Under the pieces are notes generated by a model. It made no database searches and was not told the DNA's origin. It saw nothing but the letters and a program-made list of their open reading frames with translations. Shown one piece after another: positions 25,702-32,986 of a stretch of DNA of 32,986 bases; position 1 is the first letter of the stretch; each line of letters begins with the position of its first letter. This DNA is from Silanimonas lenta DSM 16282 (GTDB taxonomy: Bacteria > Pseudomonadota > Gammaproteobacteria > Xanthomonadales > Xanthomonadaceae), in contig NZ_AUBD01000015.1 in assembly GCF_000429065.1 (NCBI RefSeq), forward strand, positions 1 through 32,986, in the 5' to 3' direction. A program made the position numbers and the translations under genes.

Positions 25702-25961
25702 GGGGTTCTCCTTGCTTCTTGTCTGGCGTGGGGATTCCACGGCGCGCAGTGTGGTCACGCCGCGGTGCAGCACGCGCCAAGGTGGCGTGCAGGCCTTGCC
25801 AAGGGCGCATCGACGGCATGGCAAGGGCGTGTCCGCGTGGCGTGAAGCGTCCCGTACCGCGGCGCACGGCGGGCGTGGATACGTATGCGCCCGCCCGGGG
25901 ATGGCGCCCCGCCGGGCGCGAGGCGAGAATGTCGGCTTGTCTTTCGTCCCTCGGAGTGGAC
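25702..25961. promoter_or_regulatory. 260-bp divergent control region, ompW / aceF
   Basis: No gene is evident here. It contains the ompW Shine-Dalgarno, an imperfect inverted repeat at 25770-25790 (GCACGCGCCA ... TGGCGTGC), a CCTTG-C-CAAGG palindrome at 25794-25804, a nearby half-like GGCAAGG, an ATACGTAT palindrome at 25879-25886, and a GC-rich hairpin (GCGCCCG ... CGGGCGC) before aceF. These may be operators for a transcription factor, but none matches a site I can name, and no clear sigma-70 boxes were found. Confidence 0.4.
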
Positions 25962-27353
25962 ATGGCCGATATCCGCGAAGCCCGGGTGCCCGACCTCGGC
26001 GGCAGCCGCGAGGTGCCCGTGATCGAACTGCTGGTGGCGGTGGGCGACCGCGTCGCCAGGGACCAGGGGCTCGTCACCTTGGAGTCCGACAAGGCGACCA
26101 TGGAGGTGCCCTCGCCCTTCGCCGGCATCGTGCGCGAACTGAAGGTGGCGCTCGGCGACGCGCTCAGCGAAGGCGATGTGGTGGCCCTGATCGAGGTGGA
26201 AGCGGCGGCGTCCGCCCCCGCCCCGGCTCCCGCGCCTTCCACACCGGCTCCCCGTCCTGCCCCGGCGCCGGCCCCCGCTCCCGCCACGCCGCCTGCGCCC
26301 GCGCCCGCGCCCGCGCCCGCCGAGGCCCCGGCGCCGGCCACTCCGGCCGCCCTGGTGCCGGCGACGATGCCGGGGATCGATCCGGAGGCCCTGCCGCCCC
26401 GTACGCCGCCGATCGCCTTCACCGCCGAGGCCCTGCTGCCCGGTACGGTGCCGCATGCCTCGCCGGCGGTGCGCGTGTTCGCCCGCGAGCTGGGCGTGGA
26501 TCTTTCGAAAGTGCAGGGCAGCGGCCGCGCCGGCCGCATCTCGAAGGAGGACGTGCAGGCCTTCGTCAAGAAGGTGATGACGGAAGGCCTGCCGGTGGCC
26601 GCGCCGGCGGGCGGCAGCGGCACGGGCCTGAACCTGATTCCCTGGCCGAAGGTCGACTTCGCCAGGTTCGGCCCGATCGAGACGCAGCCGCTCTCGCGCA
26701 TCCAGAAGCTCAGCGGCCAGAACCTCGCCCGCAACTGGGCGATGATCCCGCACGTCACCCAGTTCGACGAGGCCGACATCACCGAGATGGAGGCGTTCCG
26801 CCGGCAGCTCGGCGAAGAGCACAAGGACACCAAGGTCACGCCGCTGGTGTTCCTGATCAAGGCCGCCGTGGCCGCGCTCAAGGCCTTCCCGAAGTTCAAT
26901 GCCTCGCTCGACGGCGAACAGCTGGTGCTCAAGCGCTACTTCCATATCGGCATCGCCGTGGATACGCCGGACGGGCTCGTGGTGCCGGTGATCCGCGACT
27001 GCGACCAGAAGGGCCTGCTCGATCTCGCCCGCGAGCTCGGCGAGATCAGCAGGAAGGCGCGCGAGAAGAAGCTCGGCCCCGCCGACATGCAGGGCGGCTG
27101 CTTCTCGATCAGTTCGCTGGGCGGTATCGGCGGCACGGCGTTCACGCCGATCATCAATGCGCCGGAAGTGGCCATCCTCGGCGTCTCGCGCAGCAGCATG
27201 AAGCCGGTGTGGAACGGCCGCGAGTTCGCGCCGCGCCTGATGCTGCCGCTCTCCCTGAGCTACGACCACCGGGTGATCGACGGCGCCGATGCCGCGCGTT
27301 TCACCAGTTTCCTTGCCAGGGCGCTCGGCGACCTGCGCCGCCTGCTGCTCTGA
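25962..27353 (+). CDS. aceF: Dihydrolipoamide acyltransferase (E2), probably of pyruvate dehydrogenase
   Basis: 463 residues. There is one lipoyl domain (1-78; lipoylated Lys44 in ESDKATMEV), an Ala/Pro-rich linker (about 81-150), a peripheral subunit-binding domain (about 164-201: HASPAVRVFARELGVDL..GRAGRISKEDV) and the catalytic domain (about 225-463) with His436 and Asp440 in SYDHRVIDGAD. It transfers the acyl group from lipoamide to CoA. AceF is preferred over SucB/BkdB because of the QGSGRAGRISKEDV and PIETQPLSRIQKLSGQNLARNW sequences. No E1 gene is adjacent. The ATG at 25962 has CGGAG upstream. Confidence 0.92.
   Translation: MADIREARVPDLGGSREVPVIELLVAVGDRVARDQGLVTLESDKATMEVPSPFAGIVRELKVALGDALSEGDVVALIEVEAAASAPAPAPAPSTPAPRPAPAPAPAPATPPAPAPAPAPAEAPAPATPAALVPATMPGIDPEALPPRTPPIAFTAEALLPGTVPHASPAVRVFARELGVDLSKVQGSGRAGRISKEDVQAFVKKVMTEGLPVAAPAGGSGTGLNLIPWPKVDFARFGPIETQPLSRIQKLSGQNLARNWAMIPHVTQFDEADITEMEAFRRQLGEEHKDTKVTPLVFLIKAAVAALKAFPKFNASLDGEQLVLKRYFHIGIAVDTPDGLVVPVIRDCDQKGLLDLARELGEISRKAREKKLGPADMQGGCFSISSLGGIGGTAFTPIINAPEVAILGVSRSSMKPVWNGREFAPRLMLPLSLSYDHRVIDGADAARFTSFLARALGDLRRLLL
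26061..26111 (+). repeat. 51-bp repeat copy 1 (lipoyl-lysine region of aceF)
   Basis: 46 of 51 bases are identical to 28433-28483 in lpd; both encode DQGLVTLESDKATMEVP. This direct repeat is 2.37 kb apart and brackets the nitrilase-family gene. Confidence 0.9.
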
Positions 27354-28340
27354 GTGCCCGCGGTGAACACGCCCCTGCCGCCCTGGGACGAGGCCCTGCC
27401 GGCGCGCGTCGTGGTCGGCGCCCTGCAGTGGGCGCAGCGCCGGGTGTCCGGCTTCGAGGACTTCGCCGGCGCCTTCGCCGAGTGGGTGCGGGTGGCGGCA
27501 GACTACGGTGTCGAACTCCTGGTGGTGCCGGAGCTGATCACCTGCCAGCTGCTGAGCGCCGAGCCCGCGCGGCTCGGCCCCGCCGAGGCGCTGGACCGGC
27601 TTTCGGCGCACACGCCGGCGTGGAAAGCCCTGCTGTCGGATCTGGCGAAGCAGCACCGCCTCACCCTCGTCGGCGGCACGCACCTGACCTGGATCGAGGG
27701 CCGCCCGCGCAACGTCTGCTGGGTGGCCACGCCCGATGGTGCCCTGCAGCGCCGCGACAAGCTGCACATCACGCCGAGCGAGGCCGGAAGCTGGGCGGTA
27801 CAGGGCGGAGAGGCCCGCGACGTCGCGCCGGTCGACACCCCGCTTGGCAAGGTGGGCGTGCAGATCTGCTACGACAGCGAGTTTCCGGAACTGGGCCGGG
27901 CGCAGGTGGAGGCCGGGGCCTGGCTGTTCGCCATTCCCTACTGCACCGACCTGCGTGGCGGCCACCTGCGCGTGCGCCACAGCGCGCAGGCGCGTGCCGT
28001 CGAGAACCAGGTCTATGTCGTCGCCGCCGGCAATGCCGGGTTCTGCCCGGGGGTGGCGAACTTCGACCAGCAGTACGCCGAATCCGCCGTGCTCACGCCC
28101 TGCGACGATGCCATCGCTGCCTTCGCTGCCGATGGCGTGGCGCGGGCCGCGACGCCCAATGCAGAACAGCTGGTGGTGGCCGAGCTCGACCTCGCTGCCC
28201 TCCGTCGCGCCCGCGAACGTGGCAGCGTGCGCAATCTCATCGACCGCCGTCCCGATCTTTATGCCGCGCTCCGCGGTGAAGCCCGAGGCATGGCATCCCC
28301 GAACACGAACGACTCCGAGGCACGAGATGGCCAGTATTGA
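27354..28340 (+). CDS. Carbon-nitrogen hydrolase (nitrilase superfamily)
   Basis: 328 residues if started at the GTG directly after the aceF stop (27354); a second GTG at 27363 is possible. The Glu-Lys-Cys triad is complete: Glu60 (VVPELITCQ), Lys136 (RRDKLHITPSE) and Cys172 (GVQICYDSEFPEL). A second conserved Glu (SEFPE) and the dimer motif HSAQARAVENQVYVV are present. The superfamily hydrolyses nitriles, amides or carbamoyl groups; the branch here looks like amidase rather than nitrilase, and the substrate is unknown. It sits between the E2 and E3 genes and overlaps lpd by 14 bp, so it must be co-expressed with them. Metabolite repair or an omega-amidase reaction linked to 2-oxoacids is a guess. 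Confidence 0.9.
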   Translation: MPAVNTPLPPWDEALPARVVVGALQWAQRRVSGFEDFAGAFAEWVRVAADYGVELLVVPELITCQLLSAEPARLGPAEALDRLSAHTPAWKALLSDLAKQHRLTLVGGTHLTWIEGRPRNVCWVATPDGALQRRDKLHITPSEAGSWAVQGGEARDVAPVDTPLGKVGVQICYDSEFPELGRAQVEAGAWLFAIPYCTDLRGGHLRVRHSAQARAVENQVYVVAAGNAGFCPGVANFDQQYAESAVLTPCDDAIAAFAADGVARAATPNAEQLVVAELDLAALRRARERGSVRNLIDRRPDLYAALRGEARGMASPNTNDSEARDGQY

Positions 28341-30120
28341 CGTCAAGGTTCCCGACATCGGCGGTCATGCCGGCGTCCCCGTCATCGAGCTGCTGGTGAA
28401 GCCTGGCGATACGGTGAAGAAGGACCAGGGGCTCGTCACCCTGGAGAGTGACAAGGCGACGATGGAGGTGCCCGCGCCGGCCGCCGGCGTGATCACCGCG
28501 CTGAAGGTGACGCTTGGCGACGAAGTATCGGAAGGCCATGTGATCGCCACGCTGGAAGTGGCCGAGGCTGGTGCCACCGCCACGCCTGCTGCCTCGAAGC
28601 CTGCCACCGCATCGGCACCCGCCACGCCCGCATCGGCGGCCAGCGCGGCTGCGCCACCGGCTGTGGCCGCACCGGCCCCGAAGGCCGCGGCCAGCGACGG
28701 CAAGGCCGCCGACCAGCGCTGCCAGCTGGTCGTGATCGGCGCCGGCCCCGGTGGCTACACCGCCGCCTTCCGCGCCGCCGACCTCGGCCTCGACGTGGTG
28801 CTCATCGAGCGCTATCCCACGCTCGGCGGCGTCTGCCTCAATGTCGGCTGCATTCCCTCGAAGGCCCTGCTGCACACCGCCGCCGTCATCCAGGAGGCGA
28901 AGCACATGGACGCCGTGGGCGTGAGCTTCGGCGCGCCCAGGATCGACGTGGACAGGCTGCGCGGCTACAAGGAAAAGGTGATCGGCACGCTCACCAAAGG
29001 GCTCGCCGGCATGGCCAGGCAGCGCAAGGTGCGCGTGATCCAGGGCACCGCAAGCTTCGTCTCGCCGAACGAGCTCGACATCGCCACCGCCGACGGTACC
29101 CAGCGCCTCGCCTTCGAGAAGGCGATCATCGCCGCCGGCTCGCAGCCGGTGAAGCTGCCCGGCTTCCCCTGGGGCGACCCGCGGGTGATGGATTCCACCG
29201 ACGCGCTGCAGCTTGCCGATATCCCGAAGCAGCTGCTCGTCGTCGGCGGCGGCATCATCGGTCTTGAGATGGCCTGCGTGTACGCCGGCCTTGGCAGCGC
29301 GGTCACGGTCGTCGAGCTCGGCCCGCAGCTGATGCCGGGCGCCGACCTCGACCTCGTCAAGCCGCTGGCCGACCTGCTGAAGAGCCGGGGCGTCACGGTA
29401 CACCTCAATACCAGGGTGCCGGAGGTGGTCGCGAAGCCCGATGGCCTGCATGCGCGCTTCGAGGGCGAGAAGGCGCCAGCCGGCGCGGTGTTCGACCGTG
29501 TGCTGGTCTCGGTGGGGCGCAGCCCGAACGGCGGCAAGCTCGCCGCGGAGAAGGCCGGCGTGCAGGTGACCGAGCGTGGCTTCATCCCGGTCGACCGGCA
29601 GATGCGCACCAACGTGCCGCACATCTTCGCCATCGGTGATCTCGTCGGCCAGCCGATGCTCGCCCACAAGGCCACGCACGAGGGCAAGCTCGCGGCCGAA
29701 GTGGCCGCCGGCGAGAAGCGTGAGTGGGTGGCGCGGGTGATCCCGTCGGTGGCCTACACCGACCCGGAAGTGGCCTGGGTGGGCGTGACGGAAACCGAGG
29801 CGAAGGCCAGGGGGCTTGCCATCGAGGTCGGCAAGTTCCCGTGGGCGGCCTCGGGCCGCGCCATCGGCAATGGGCGCACCGAAGGCTTCACCAAGCTCAT
29901 CCTCGATGCCGGGACGCACCGCGTGATCGGCGGCGGCATCGTCGGCACCGGGGCGGGCGATCTCATCGGCGAGATTGCGCTGGCCATCGAGATGGGGGCG
30001 GAGGTGGGCGACATCGGTCATACCATCCACCCGCACCCGACGCTGATCGAGACCGTGGCGATGGCGGCGGAAGTGGCCGAAGGCACCATCACCGATCTCT
30101 ACCTCCCGAAGAAGAAGTAA
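28327..30120 (+). CDS. lpdA: Dihydrolipoyl dehydrogenase (E3) with N-terminal lipoyl domain
   Basis: 597 residues, about 120 longer than plain E3. An N-terminal lipoyl domain (1-78, Lys43 in ESDKATMEV) and an Ala-rich linker (about 80-128) precede the flavoprotein. The FAD site is VVIGAGPGGY (135-144), the redox disulfide Cys170/Cys175 (GGVCLNVGCIPSKALL), the NAD site VVGGGIIGLE (305-314) and the catalytic His570/Glu575 pair in HPHPTLIE. It reoxidises dihydrolipoamide on E2. Lipoyl-E3 fusions occur in PDH operons of several proteobacteria. The ATG at 28327 lies within the end of the nitrilase gene. A membrane-protein gene follows after 22 bp. Confidence 0.96.
   Translation: MASIDVKVPDIGGHAGVPVIELLVKPGDTVKKDQGLVTLESDKATMEVPAPAAGVITALKVTLGDEVSEGHVIATLEVAEAGATATPAASKPATASAPATPASAASAAAPPAVAAPAPKAAASDGKAADQRCQLVVIGAGPGGYTAAFRAADLGLDVVLIERYPTLGGVCLNVGCIPSKALLHTAAVIQEAKHMDAVGVSFGAPRIDVDRLRGYKEKVIGTLTKGLAGMARQRKVRVIQGTASFVSPNELDIATADGTQRLAFEKAIIAAGSQPVKLPGFPWGDPRVMDSTDALQLADIPKQLLVVGGGIIGLEMACVYAGLGSAVTVVELGPQLMPGADLDLVKPLADLLKSRGVTVHLNTRVPEVVAKPDGLHARFEGEKAPAGAVFDRVLVSVGRSPNGGKLAAEKAGVQVTERGFIPVDRQMRTNVPHIFAIGDLVGQPMLAHKATHEGKLAAEVAAGEKREWVARVIPSVAYTDPEVAWVGVTETEAKARGLAIEVGKFPWAASGRAIGNGRTEGFTKLILDAGTHRVIGGGIVGTGAGDLIGEIALAIEMGAEVGDIGHTIHPHPTLIETVAMAAEVAEGTITDLYLPKKK
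28433..28483 (+). repeat. 51-bp repeat copy 2 (lipoyl-lysine region of lpd)
   Basis: Partner of 26061-26111, with five mismatches. The next-door codons diverge much more. Confidence 0.9.
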
Positions 30121-30142
30121 GCCCCGGCGCGGAGGCGAGTCC

Positions 30143-30949
30143 ATGGAGTTCCTCTACGCCCTTGGCGGCGTGATCGCCCTGCTGCTCGGCACCGATTCCG
30201 CCACCAAGGGCCTTTCGGGAGCGCTGCAGCAGGCGAAGGCCACGCCGCTTGCCGCTGCCCTCGTGCTGGTCTTTGCGGGTTACGCCCTGCCGGGCCTCGC
30301 CCTCGGCCTCGGTGCCTGGGCCTGGCAGGACGCCCAGGCCGCGGCCAGCGCGCTGCACGGGGCCAGCCTCGGCGCGCTCGGTCTCGGTGCAGGTGGGCTG
30401 CTGCTCACCACCGGCGTCGTCCTGCGCGTGCGGCCGTGGCGCATGCTCGACGGCGATCGCGCGCAGGCCGAGCTCACGGAGTTCGCGGTGAGCCGGCCCG
30501 GCTGGGGACTGAACGGTTTCCGCCTCGCCTTCGGCGCCCTGCTGCTGGCGCTCGGCGCGCGCGGCGTGCTCGCCGCCGCGCCGGCCTTCGTGGGCGTTGC
30601 CGGCCTCGATGCCGGCGCGGCCCTGCTCGTCGCCGCGGCCCTGTGCAGCGGGTTCGTCGTTGCGGTGGTCGCCAGCTTCAACGCCCGCTTCGGCGATGCC
30701 GCCGCGGCCTTCGCCGCCACCGGCGGTGCGGGCCTCGTGCTCACCCTGCTGGCCGGCGCAGCCGCGTTCCTGCTCGCCTTGCCATCGCTCGATCTGCGGT
30801 TGCTTGCGCACCCACTCGTGCAGGGCGCGGCGCTGCTTGCGCTCTGGGCCGGGCTGGCCATCCCGGTGCGCGCCATCGGCCGCCCCGCAGGCGCCATGCT
30901 GCTGCTCGCGATGGGAGCCTTGCTGGCCGCCGCCGCGCTGCTGCGCTGA
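30143..30949 (+). CDS. Polytopic membrane protein, distant CaCA-like (sodium/calcium exchanger) fold, function unknown
   Basis: 268 residues, almost entirely hydrophobic, with about nine helices in two halves. The first half resembles the alpha-1 repeat of CaCA exchangers: ALLLGTDSATKGLSGALQQA parallels the 'LL.GAD..V.GA..LA' start, FAGYALPGLALGLGAW parallels 'IGTSLPELxxSL.A', and HGASLGALGLGAGGL parallels 'GSNIxNILLxLG'. The essential acid of GTSLPE is Gly here, and the GSN Asn is not kept; the second half has no clear motif. The RBS GCGGAGG is 7 nt before the ATG. It lies 22 bp behind lpd, probably as the last gene of that operon. The homology is my reading by eye and uncertain. Confidence 0.75.
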   Translation: MEFLYALGGVIALLLGTDSATKGLSGALQQAKATPLAAALVLVFAGYALPGLALGLGAWAWQDAQAAASALHGASLGALGLGAGGLLLTTGVVLRVRPWRMLDGDRAQAELTEFAVSRPGWGLNGFRLAFGALLLALGARGVLAAAPAFVGVAGLDAGAALLVAAALCSGFVVAVVASFNARFGDAAAAFAATGGAGLVLTLLAGAAAFLLALPSLDLRLLAHPLVQGAALLALWAGLAIPVRAIGRPAGAMLLLAMGALLAAAALLR

Positions 30950-30967
30950 TGCCCGGCGCGGGCCACG

Positions 30968-32353
30968 TCAGCGGAACATCGCGTAGCACACTGCGCAGGC
31001 GACGAGCACGCCCAGCACGTTCATCATCGCGCCCTCGCGGAACATGCGCTGCGCCGGCACCCGGCCCGAGCCGTAGACGATGGCGTTCGGCGCGGTGGCC
31101 ACCGGCAGCATGAAGGCCATGCTGGCGGCCAGCACCGCCGGGAACATCAGCAGGGCCGGGTCCACCCCGATCGCCACTGCCACCGAGGCCATGATCGGCA
31201 TCAGCAGCACGGCGGTGGCGGTGTTGCTCACGATCTCGGAGAGCAGCACCACGCCGGTGACCACCAGCACCAGCATGGGCAGCAGGGGCAGGCTGGCCAG
31301 GGCATGGAGCTGCCCGGCGATCACCGTGCTCAGGCCCGAGGCCTGGAAGGCCGAGGACAGCGCGATGCCGCCGCCGAACAGCACCAGCACGCCCCAGGGC
31401 AGGCGTTCCGCGGCCTTCCATTCGAGCAGGCGGCCGCCCTTGCCGTCGCCGAGCAGCAGCATGGCGAGCGCCCCGGCCAGCGCTACCGAGGTGTCGCTGG
31501 CATTCGGCAGGCCGAGCAGGCCACTCCAGCCGCCGAAGGGCACTTCCCGGAACACCCAGGCGAAGGCGGTGAGGGCGAACACGCCGAGCACCCGGCGCTC
31601 CGCCGCCGACCAGGCCGGCAGCGCGGGCAGGGCGGCGCGCGGCGCGCCGCCGAGGTGCCGGCCCAGCCACAGGGCCATCAGCGGGATGAGCAGCAGCACC
31701 ACCGGCACGCCCACCTGCATCCAGTCGAGGAAGCCGAAGCGCTGGCCGGTGGTCTCCTGGTACACGCCCATGAAGACGAGGTTGGGCGGCGTGCCGATGG
31801 GCGTGCCAAGGCCGCCGATGCTGGCCGCATAGGCGATGCCGAGCAGCAGCGGTGCGGCGAGGCGCTGGTCGGGATAGTCCTCGAGTACCGCCAGCGCCAC
31901 CGGCAGCAGCAGCAGGGTGGTGGCGCTGTTCGAAATCCACATGCTCAGCGCCGCCGAGGCGATCATGAAGCCCCAGAGCACCGCGCGGCCGCTGCCGCCG
32001 CCCACCGCCCGCACCATGCCGAGCGCCAGCCGCCGGTGCGCGCCGCTGCGTTCCACCGCCAGCGAGAGCACGAAGCCGCCGAGCAGCAGCAGGATCAGTT
32101 CGTTGCCATAGGCCTGCGCCACCTGTTGCGGCGTGAGCACGCCCATGGCCGGCAGCAGGGTGAGCGGCAGCAGGGCGGTCACCGCCGGGGCCACCGGTTC
32201 GAACACCCACCAGCCCGCCACCCAGAGCGTGAGCGCGGCGGTGAAGGCCAGCTCCGGCGTGCTGCCGCCCGCGCGCAGCCCGAGGTAGAGCAGCGCGGCC
32301 AGTCCTGGTGCTACCCACAGCGCAGGGCCGCGATGCCGGCGTGCTTCCTCCAT
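30968..32353 (-). CDS. SLC13/DASS family anion symporter
   Basis: 461 residues with about eleven helices in two inverted halves. Both sodium/carboxylate-binding SNT motifs are present: SMWISNSATTLLLLPVAL in the first half and EIVSNTATAVLLMPI in the second, together with GGLGTPIGTPPNLVFMG and MLPVATAPNAIVYGSG. Members take up succinate, malate, citrate or sulfate with sodium. The SNT/TPPN pattern fits the dicarboxylate branch; exact specificity is not readable. The start is the ATG at 32353 (MEEARRHRGPALWVAPGL). It converges on the CaCA-like gene with 18 bp between. Its upstream region (32354-32480) abuts IS110. Confidence 0.92.
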   Translation of the reverse strand: MEEARRHRGPALWVAPGLAALLYLGLRAGGSTPELAFTAALTLWVAGWWVFEPVAPAVTALLPLTLLPAMGVLTPQQVAQAYGNELILLLLGGFVLSLAVERSGAHRRLALGMVRAVGGGSGRAVLWGFMIASAALSMWISNSATTLLLLPVALAVLEDYPDQRLAAPLLLGIAYAASIGGLGTPIGTPPNLVFMGVYQETTGQRFGFLDWMQVGVPVVLLLIPLMALWLGRHLGGAPRAALPALPAWSAAERRVLGVFALTAFAWVFREVPFGGWSGLLGLPNASDTSVALAGALAMLLLGDGKGGRLLEWKAAERLPWGVLVLFGGGIALSSAFQASGLSTVIAGQLHALASLPLLPMLVLVVTGVVLLSEIVSNTATAVLLMPIMASVAVAIGVDPALLMFPAVLAASMAFMLPVATAPNAIVYGSGRVPAQRMFREGAMMNVLGVLVACAVCYAMFR

Positions 32354-32359
32354 CTAAAG

Positions 32360-32388
32360 GCGTCTCCTCACCCGTCCGGACGAGACGC
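32360..32388. promoter_or_regulatory. Inverted repeat upstream of the DASS transporter
   Basis: GCGTCTC (32360-32366) and GAGACGC (32382-32388) are separated by 15 bp that include a GTCCGGAC palindrome (32374-32381). A second palindrome, GCATG-G-CATGC, follows at 32391-32401. Position 7-35 bp before the transporter start suggests an operator or 5'-leader hairpin; no regulator gene is visible. Confidence 0.4.
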
Positions 32389-32397
32389 GAGCATGGC

Positions 32398-32986
<589 letters not shown>

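Noticed and set aside
26200-26345. Repetitive GCCCCGGCTCCCGC-type tract, possibly a tandem repeat or CRISPR-like array
   Set aside because: It encodes the flexible Ala/Pro linker of the E2 subunit; there are no regular spacers.
25755-28358. 867-codon minus-strand frame opposite aceF and the nitrilase gene
   Set aside because: It is the antisense shadow of aceF and the nitrilase gene, both of which have complete catalytic motifs.

Overview
The window is GC-rich chromosomal DNA (third codon positions almost always G or C) from a proteobacterium, most likely an aerobic gammaproteobacterium of the Xanthomonadales/Lysobacterales type. Support for this is the aa3 cytochrome oxidase cluster with DUF2244, DUF2909, SURF1 and heme A/O synthase genes, DUF1820, GspA/GspB, a short PutA without a DNA-binding domain, OmpW, and a dihydrolipoyl dehydrogenase carrying its own lipoyl domain. 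The family placement is inference; no rRNA or species marker is present. GTG starts are common (putA, the DUF2244 gene, the 47-codon cox ORF, the DUF2909 gene, SURF1, ctaA, the nitrilase-like gene).

Layout. 1-1340: IS debris, consisting of the 3' end of an IS3-family element followed by an apparently intact IS5-family element. 1479-4869 (minus): operon gspA-gspB-rhomboid protease-DUF1820. 4977-8153 (minus): putA. 8340-16749: respiratory cluster DUF2244-coxB-coxA-small membrane ORF-ctaG-coxC, a GC-rich terminator, the reversed DUF2909 gene, then SURF1-Sco-like protein-ctaA-cyoE, with several start/stop overlaps. 16753-20280 (minus): secreted S9 peptidase followed by an AbgT-family transporter. 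20317-21393 (minus): dinB. 21452-23462 (plus): periplasmic glycerophosphodiesterase and an NRDE protein. 23451-24959 (minus): ArnT-like GT39 glycosyltransferase. 25093-25701 (minus): ompW. 25962-30949 (plus): aceF-nitrilase-lpd-polytopic membrane protein. 30968-32353 (minus): SLC13/DASS transporter. 32398-32480: possibly the truncated 5' end of a host gene, running into an IS110-family transposase that leaves the window at the right edge.

How the genes work together. The cox block holds the three core oxidase subunits and most assembly functions: copper delivery to CuB by CtaG, heme O then heme A synthesis by CyoE and CtaA, and SURF1. The classical sco gene is not next to the cluster, but a 185-residue membrane-anchored protein with a C-x3-C motif and a Sco-like C-terminus is. 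PutA, the dehydrogenase-complex E2/E3 genes and the DASS transporter concern carbon and electron supply to that chain. No CRISPR array, tRNA, rRNA, recognisable defence system or biosynthetic cluster was seen. The parts most worth a second look are the Sco-like protein, the nitrilase-family gene wedged between E2 and E3, the degenerate CaCA-like membrane protein behind lpd, the 47-residue cox ORF, and the gene fragment at the IS110 junction. No intergenic stretch exceeds 300 bases.
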